64,000 nucleotides of DNA from Streptomyces apocyni (GTDB lineage: Bacteria; Actinomycetota; Actinomycetes; Streptomycetales; Streptomycetaceae). The position numbers were made by a program, and so were the translations under genes. Shown here one piece after another: positions 59,419 to 64,000 of this stretch (positions are counted from its first letter, which is position 1; each line of letters begins with the position of its first letter). The stretch is taken from the NCBI RefSeq assembly GCF_009739465.1, contig NZ_WHOM01000062.1, positions 62,001 through 126,000 on the forward strand, in the 5' to 3' direction. The notes below the pieces were generated by a model. The model was not told the origin of the DNA. It ran no database searches and was given only the letters and a program-made list of their open reading frames with translations.

Positions 59419-59925
59419 CTAGGTGGACGCCGAGCGGGACGCGACGCGGGCGTTCCAGCGGGCCAGGACGTCGTGCAGCTCGTGCTTGAGGAAGTCGAAG
59501 AACTCCGCGCTCTCCGCGAGGCGGCGGCCCGCCTGGGTGTCGCCGCCGACCACGGAGACGCCCTCTTCCAGGACCCGCTGCCAGCGGTCCAGGATCTGGT
59601 CCCGGCGGGTCATGGACTCGAACCAGACGTGGTTGTGCAGGCGGTAGCGCTCCCGGCGTGAGCCGGGCTCGCGCTCGCGGCTGACGAGGCTGATCTGGGC
59701 GAGATAGCGGACAGCCCCGGAGACCGCCGCCGCGCTGATCCGCAGCCGGTCGGAGAGTTCGGCGGAGGTGAGGGCGCCGCCCTCCTCCACCAGCAGGCAG
59801 GCGAAGACCCGCGACGGCATGCGCGGGATACCGGCTTCGGTGAGCTCGGCGGCGAAGCGCTCGATGAACGCCGCGACGTCCTGTTCGTTTCGCTCGCCTA
59901 TGGCGTCTGCGTTCCCCACGGTCAC
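59419..59925 (-). CDS. MarR-like winged-helix regulator
   Basis: A 168-residue regulator with the GbsR/MarR fold: EQDVAAFIERFAAELTEAGIPRMPSRVFACLLVEEGGALTSAELSDRLRISAAAVSGAVRYLAQISLVSREREPGSRRERYRL, then a helical C-terminus (FFDFLKHELHDVLARWNARV). GTG 59925 follows GGAGAAGG. It is divergent from an ABC exporter operon across a perfect palindrome, the usual layout for an efflux-controlling regulator. Confidence 0.9.
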   Translation of the reverse strand: MTVGNADAIGERNEQDVAAFIERFAAELTEAGIPRMPSRVFACLLVEEGGALTSAELSDRLRISAAAVSGAVRYLAQISLVSREREPGSRRERYRLHNHVWFESMTRRDQILDRWQRVLEEGVSVVGGDTQAGRRLAESAEFFDFLKHELHDVLARWNARVASRSAST

Positions 59926-60000
59926 CGCACCTTCTCCACGACCTGCTCGTTCCTGTCTTCTCGAGGTGATCGTAACGCCCGCTCTTAACACTTCCTTAGC

Positions 60001-60016
60001 TTCACAAATTTGTGAA
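60001..60016. promoter_or_regulatory. Perfect palindromic operator between marR and ABC genes
   Basis: TTCACAAATTTGTGAA, 16 bp with no mismatch, 36 bases before the ABC ATG and 76 bases before the MarR start. A possible -10 (TAGCGT, 60019-60024) follows immediately, so bound regulator would block it. Confidence 0.8.
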
Positions 60017-60036
60017 ACTAGCGTAGCTTCTTGACC

Positions 60037-61020
60037 ATGACGAAGGCAATCACCGTGTCCGGTCTGCACAAGTCCTTCGGCCGGACCCACGCGCTGGACG
60101 GTCTCGACCTCGACGTCGAAACGGGTGAGGTGCACGGCTTCCTGGGCCCAAACGGCGCCGGAAAATCCACCACCATCCGGGTCCTGCTCGGCCTGCTGCG
60201 CGCCGACAGCGGCGCCGCGCGACTGCTCGGCAAGGACCCCTGGCACCAGGCGGTGGAACTGCACCGACGCCTCGCCTACGTCCCGGGCGACGTCGAGCTC
60301 TGGCCCAACCTCACCGGCGGCGAGGCCATCGATCTGCTCTCGCGGCTGCGCGGGGAGCTGGACAAGGCGCGCCGGGACGAGCTCATCGAGCGCTTCGACC
60401 TCGACCCGACGAAAAAGGGCCGCGCCTACTCGAAGGGCAACCGGCAAAAGGTCGCCATCGTCGCCGCACTCGCGTCCGACGCCGAGCTGCTGCTCCTGGA
60501 CGAGCCCACCGCGGGCCTGGACCCGCTGATGGAGGTCGCCTTCCAGGACGTCATCAAAGAAGCGAAGGCCGCGGGGAAGACCGTGCTGCTGTCCAGCCAC
60601 ATCCTGGCCCAGGTCGAGAAGCTCTGCGACCGCGTCAGCATCATCCGGCTCGGCAAGACCGTGCAGTCCGGCACGCTGAGCGAGCTGCGCCATCTGACCC
60701 GTACGACCATCGAGGCCGAGACCGAGCGTCCGGCCACCGGGCTCGACGGGCTGCCGGGCGTCCATGACGTACAGACACTGGACGGCGCCGACCGGGTGCG
60801 GTTCGCCGTGGACGGCGCCCAGCTGGACGGCGCGGTCCGCAAGCTCACCGATTTCGGCATCCGGAGCCTGGTCAGCCACCCGCCGACGCTCGAAGAGCTG
60901 ATGCTGCGCCACTACGGCGACGAGCTGGCCGCCAACGGACACGGCGACGCGCCCGGCAACGGACACAGCACGACCTCAGGAGCCGACGGAACCGACGGAA
61001 CCGACGGAGCCGACCGATGA
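60037..61020 (+). CDS. ABC transporter ATP-binding protein
   Basis: A 327-residue ATPase of a drug-export type ABC system. Walker A GPNGAGKSTT (about 37-46), a Q-loop region, signature YSKGNRQKV in place of LSGGQ (about 130), Walker B LLLLDEPTAGLDP (about 152-164), and the H-loop in SSHILAQVEKLC. Tail rich in Gly/Asp/Thr. ATG 60037 lacks a Shine-Dalgarno and is close to a possible -10, so the mRNA could be leaderless; TTG 60031 is an alternative. Overlaps the permease by 4 bp. Confidence 0.93.
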   Translation: MTKAITVSGLHKSFGRTHALDGLDLDVETGEVHGFLGPNGAGKSTTIRVLLGLLRADSGAARLLGKDPWHQAVELHRRLAYVPGDVELWPNLTGGEAIDLLSRLRGELDKARRDELIERFDLDPTKKGRAYSKGNRQKVAIVAALASDAELLLLDEPTAGLDPLMEVAFQDVIKEAKAAGKTVLLSSHILAQVEKLCDRVSIIRLGKTVQSGTLSELRHLTRTTIEAETERPATGLDGLPGVHDVQTLDGADRVRFAVDGAQLDGAVRKLTDFGIRSLVSHPPTLEELMLRHYGDELAANGHGDAPGNGHSTTSGADGTDGTDGADR

Positions 61021-62684
61021 GCGGCACCGCCACCCCCACCGCCAAGGCCCCCGCCTCCACCGGCGCGGCCACGGGCGCGGGCGCCCTGGCCGGGGTCCGT
61101 ACCCTGATCCGCTTCAACCTGCGCAGGGACCGTATCCGGCTGCCCGTATGGATCGTCGCCCTCCTGCTCGGCACGATCACGACGGCCAACAGCCTCAGCG
61201 ACCTGTACCCCACCGCCGACCAGCGCGCCTCCGCCGCCGAGACCCTGGACAGCCCCGCCGGGCTCGCCCTCAACGGCCCCCGCCACTACCTGGACGACTA
61301 CAACCTCGGCTCGATGCTGAGCCACCAGATGCTCGGCTTCATGGGCGTACTGGTCGCCCTGATGAGCGTCCTGATCATCACCCGGCACACCCGGGGCGAG
61401 GAGGAGACCGGCCGCGCCGAGCTGGTGCGCTCCACCGTCGTCGGACGGCACGCGCACCTGGCCGCCGCGTTCGCCGTCGCGGTGCTGGCCAACGTGGCGC
61501 TGGCGCTGCTCCTGGCCTTCGGCCTGACCTCGATGGACATCGACGGCATCGACACCGGGGGCTCGCTGCTGTACGGCGCCGCGCACGCGGCGATCGGCCT
61601 CACCTTCGCCGCCGTCGCCGCCGTCACCGCGCAGATCACCGAGCACACCCGGGCCGCCTCGGGGATGGCGCTCGCGGTCATCGGCGCGGCGTACGTCCTG
61701 CGCGCGTCCGGGGACGCGGGCGGCGACGGTGCCGTCCTGTCCTGGCTGTCCCCGATCGGCTGGGTGCAGCGCACGTACCCGTACGTGGACAACCGCTGGT
61801 GGCCGCTGGCGCTGTGCCTGGGCCTCGCCGTCGGCGCGGCGGCGCTGGCGTTCGTCCTGTCCACCCGGCGGGACGTGGGCGCCGGGCTGCGCGCGGCGCG
61901 GCTCGGCAGCCCGGTGGCGTCGCACGCGCTGACCCGGCCGCTCGGCTTCGCGCTGCGGCTGCACCGTGGTGTGCTGATCGGCTTCGGTACGGGTCTGTTC
62001 CTGATGGGCGGGATGTACGGCGCCGTACTCGGCGACGCCGAGGACCTGCTCCAGGACATCGACCAGTTCCAGGAGGCGCTGGAGGAGATCGGCGGCGCCA
62101 GCATCGTCGAGTCCTTCGCCTCCATGATCATGGTGGTGCTCTCGATCGCCGCCGCGGTGTACGTGGTGATGGCCGCGCTGCGCCCGCGCTCGGAGGAGAC
62201 GGCGGGCCGCGCCGAGCCGCTCCTGGCGACCGGCCTGTCCCGCGACCGCTGGGTCGGCAGCCACCTGGCCGTCGCCCTGGCGGGCGGCACGGTGGTCCTG
62301 CTGCTGGCCGGGCTCGGCTTCGGCCTCGCGGGGGCGGCGGCGACGTCGGACGGCGGGCTCGTCCTCCAGCTCACCGGCGCCGCGCTGGCGTACGCACCGG
62401 CGCTGTGGGTGACGGTCGGGGTGGCGGTGGCGCTCTTCGGCTGGTTCCCGAAGGCGAGCACGGCGGCGTGGGTGGTACCGGTGTACGCCTTCGTCGTCGG
62501 CTACCTGGGCGAGTTGCTGCGCTTCCCCGACTGGATGAACAACCTGTCGCCGTACGGCCATGTCCCCCAGCTGCCAGCCGCCGACATGACCTGGACACCG
62601 ATGGTCATCCTCACGGCAGTGGCGGCCGGGCTGATCTGGCTCGGACTGGCGGGCTTCCGCCGCCGCGACCTGGAGACGAAGTAG
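61017..62684 (+). CDS. ABC transporter permease (antibiotic-export type)
   Basis: A 555-residue permease with about 12 TM helices. The N-terminal region before TM1 is Ala/Thr/Pro-rich. Conserved segments include HTRGEEETGRAELVRSTVVGRHAHLAAAF and RSEETAGRAEPLLATGLSRDRWVGSHLAVAL, the repeated cytoplasmic loop of polyketide-antibiotic exporters. ATG overlaps the ATPase stop. The pair exports an unknown, probably hydrophobic, compound and should be controlled by the adjacent MarR-like protein. Confidence 0.92.
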   Translation: MSGTATPTAKAPASTGAATGAGALAGVRTLIRFNLRRDRIRLPVWIVALLLGTITTANSLSDLYPTADQRASAAETLDSPAGLALNGPRHYLDDYNLGSMLSHQMLGFMGVLVALMSVLIITRHTRGEEETGRAELVRSTVVGRHAHLAAAFAVAVLANVALALLLAFGLTSMDIDGIDTGGSLLYGAAHAAIGLTFAAVAAVTAQITEHTRAASGMALAVIGAAYVLRASGDAGGDGAVLSWLSPIGWVQRTYPYVDNRWWPLALCLGLAVGAAALAFVLSTRRDVGAGLRAARLGSPVASHALTRPLGFALRLHRGVLIGFGTGLFLMGGMYGAVLGDAEDLLQDIDQFQEALEEIGGASIVESFASMIMVVLSIAAAVYVVMAALRPRSEETAGRAEPLLATGLSRDRWVGSHLAVALAGGTVVLLLAGLGFGLAGAAATSDGGLVLQLTGAALAYAPALWVTVGVAVALFGWFPKASTAAWVVPVYAFVVGYLGELLRFPDWMNNLSPYGHVPQLPAADMTWTPMVILTAVAAGLIWLGLAGFRRRDLETK

Positions 62685-62685
62685 C

Positions 62686-62732
62686 CGAGGTGGGCGAGGT
62701 AGGCGAGGTAGGCGAGGTAGGCGAGGTAGGCG
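62686..62732. repeat. 9-bp tandem repeat GGCGAGGTA
   Basis: Five near-perfect copies of GGCGAGGTA/G directly after the permease stop. Non-coding; could affect termination. Confidence 0.85.
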
Positions 62733-62771
62733 CCTGGAACTTCTGGTGCCCCGTTCGCGTCCGTAGAGATC

Positions 62772-63149
62772 ATGGACGCGGACGGTGAGAGCGGCGGCGA
62801 GAGCGCTGGTGAGAGCGGCGGGGGCTGTCTGCTCGCGGCCTTCGGGGCGATCGTGGCGTTCGCGGTCTGGACGTCGTCGCAGCGGACCCGCCTCCGGCTG
62901 GGCGGCCGTTTCGAGGGTCACTGGGCGAACCCGTCCGCGTTCCTGGAGATCCCTCTGGTGGTGCTGGCCGGGGCACTGGTCCCCATGGTGGTGTGGCTCG
63001 GCGCGCTCAGGCTGCTGCGCGGGCGGCAGCGGCAGCGGATGCCGCGCACCGCCGCGTCCCTGCTCGCCGCGGCCCTCGCCACCGGGGCGATCGCGCTGCT
63101 GGCCGGAGGCCTGTACGCGTGGTGGAACCCGTCAGCACTCGACCTGTAG
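62772..63149 (+). CDS. Small membrane protein
   Basis: A 125-residue protein: a Ser/Gly/Glu repeat (DGESGGESAGESGGG), then three TM helices (CLLAAFGAIVAFAVWTS, LEIPLVVLAGALVPMVVWLGALRLL, LLAAALATGAIALLAGGLYAW). Unknown function. It overlaps the convergent P450 by 18 bp at the 3' end. Start ATG at 62772 without a strong ribosome site. Confidence 0.7.
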   Translation: MDADGESGGESAGESGGGCLLAAFGAIVAFAVWTSSQRTRLRLGGRFEGHWANPSAFLEIPLVVLAGALVPMVVWLGALRLLRGRQRQRMPRTAASLLAAALATGAIALLAGGLYAWWNPSALDL

Positions 63150-64000
63150 CGCGTCGAAGCCCCGGATCACGAAGCCCTCCTTGCGCACCGGTTCCGCCGC
63201 GAGCCGCAGCCCCGGTGCCTGGCGCAGCAGTTCGCCGAACGACGCGGCGAGTTCGACGCGGGCCAGCGGGGCGCCCAGGCAGTAGTGGATGCCCGCGCCG
63301 AGGGAGACGTGCGGGTTGTCGGCGCGAGTGAGGTCCAGGTCGTCCGGGCGGTCGAAGACGGCCGGGTCGTGGTTGGCCGAGCCGAAGAGGAGCGCGACCT
63401 CCGAGCCGCGCGGGATGCGGACGCCGTCGATCTCGATGTCCTCAAGCACCCAGCGCTCGAAGAGGTGCAACGGGGTGTCGTAGCGCAGGAGTTCCTCCAC
63501 AGCTGTGGACAGCAGGGTGGCGGGGTCGGCGCGGAGTGCGGCGAGTTGGGCGGGGTGGTCGAAGAGCGCCCGCCAGGCGTTGCCGGTGGTGTTGACGGTC
63601 GCCTCGTGCCCCGCGTTCAGCAGCAGCACACAGGTCGAGATCATCTCCTGCTCGGACAGGCGGTCGCCTTCATCGTGTGCGGCGATCAGGGCCGAGATCA
63701 GATCGTCGCCCGGCTCCTTGCGCCGCTCGGCGATCAGCTCCCTCAGGTACGCGGAGAACTCCAGCGAGGCCGTCACGGCGCGGCGGGCCGTCTCCTCGGA
63801 CGGGTTCAGCTCGTACATCCCGCAGATCTCCGCTGACCAGGGGCGGAGCGGGGCGCGGTCCCCCTCAGGGATGCCCAGCATCTGGGCGATCACGGCCACC
63901 GGGAGCGGCTCGGCGACCGCCGAGATCAGGTCACCGCCGCCGTCCGCGACGAGCTGGCCGACCAGGCGGGCCGCCAGCTCGTCGACGTACCCGCGCAGTC
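63132..64000 (-). CDS. Cytochrome P450, 5' end beyond the window
   Basis: The visible part, about 288 residues, is the C-terminal two-thirds of a bacterial P450. I-helix AGHEATVN, ExxR in TAVEELLRYDTP, haem loop SLGAGIHYCLGAPLARVE with the thiolate Cys. The open frame extends to base 64000 (YVDELAARLVGQLVADGGGDLISAV). It differs from the P450 at 12151 (AGIHYCLGAP against GHGIHRCLGAP). The product and substrate are not known. Confidence 0.92.
   Translation of the reverse strand, partial: LRGYVDELAARLVGQLVADGGGDLISAVAEPLPVAVIAQMLGIPEGDRAPLRPWSAEICGMYELNPSEETARRAVTASLEFSAYLRELIAERRKEPGDDLISALIAAHDEGDRLSEQEMISTCVLLLNAGHEATVNTTGNAWRALFDHPAQLAALRADPATLLSTAVEELLRYDTPLHLFERWVLEDIEIDGVRIPRGSEVALLFGSANHDPAVFDRPDDLDLTRADNPHVSLGAGIHYCLGAPLARVELAASFGELLRQAPGLRLAAEPVRKEGFVIRGFDALQVEC

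Overview
The window is chromosomal DNA of a high-GC actinomycete, almost certainly a Streptomyces. Codons are strongly G/C-ended, GTG and TTG starts are common, genes often overlap by 4 bp, and the families are typical of the genus: XRE-DUF5753 with DUF397, DUF1266, SpoIIE-type phosphatases, membrane Ser/Thr kinases, SURF1, DUF3152, PspAB/HtpX. From memory, the run sigma factor - asd - ask - recR - ybaB ... purA follows the order in model Streptomyces chromosomes. No rRNA, tRNA, CRISPR array or intact insertion sequence was seen.

Region 1 (1-11.2 kb) is accessory or stress-related. It opens with gene debris: a frameshifted fragment, an IS5-type transposase scrap and a 5'-truncated secreted-protein gene. 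A cold-shock block follows (CspA-like protein, DEAD-box helicase, CBS-domain protein, small conserved protein), each part bounded by strong hairpins. Next come a GvpU-like protein, a DUF2267 protein, a frameshifted DUF2267-like gene, and an Hsp20 gene divergent from its HSP18-type regulator across a RheA-like operator. A repeat-rich non-coding stretch leads into a MerR regulator.

Region 2 (11.3-22.3 kb) is mostly minus strand: a DUF899 protein; a coupled ImmA/IrrE - transporter-like membrane protein - cytochrome P450 operon headed by an XRE regulator; a SpoIIE phosphatase paired with an RCK/two-TM channel protein carrying a His-rich tail; and the PspAB-HtpX envelope-stress pair.

Region 3 (22.4-39.1 kb) is conserved core: S9 peptidase, SURF1, a sigma factor with a coupled membrane-anchored partner, asd and ask, a PadR-HAAS pair, recR and ybaB, a SLATT protein, a DUF3152 metalloprotease-like protein and a CPBP protease.

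Region 4 (39.1-53.4 kb) holds a GntR regulator, a class III aminotransferase, a PfpI-MarR operon with palindromic operators, two tandem receptor Ser/Thr kinases sharing an unusual extracellular domain, and a polymorphic-toxin operon (SseB-like, small WXG-like partner, 1568-residue RHS/YD protein, immunity candidate) whose toxin tip and immunity gene are visibly AT-richer than the rest.

Region 5 (53.5-64 kb) holds a DUF1266 protein, a short coupled pair, an XRE-DUF397 pair, purA, a diacylglycerol-kinase-like protein, a MarR regulator divergent from an ABC exporter operon across a perfect 16-bp palindrome, a small membrane protein and a P450 that runs off the end.
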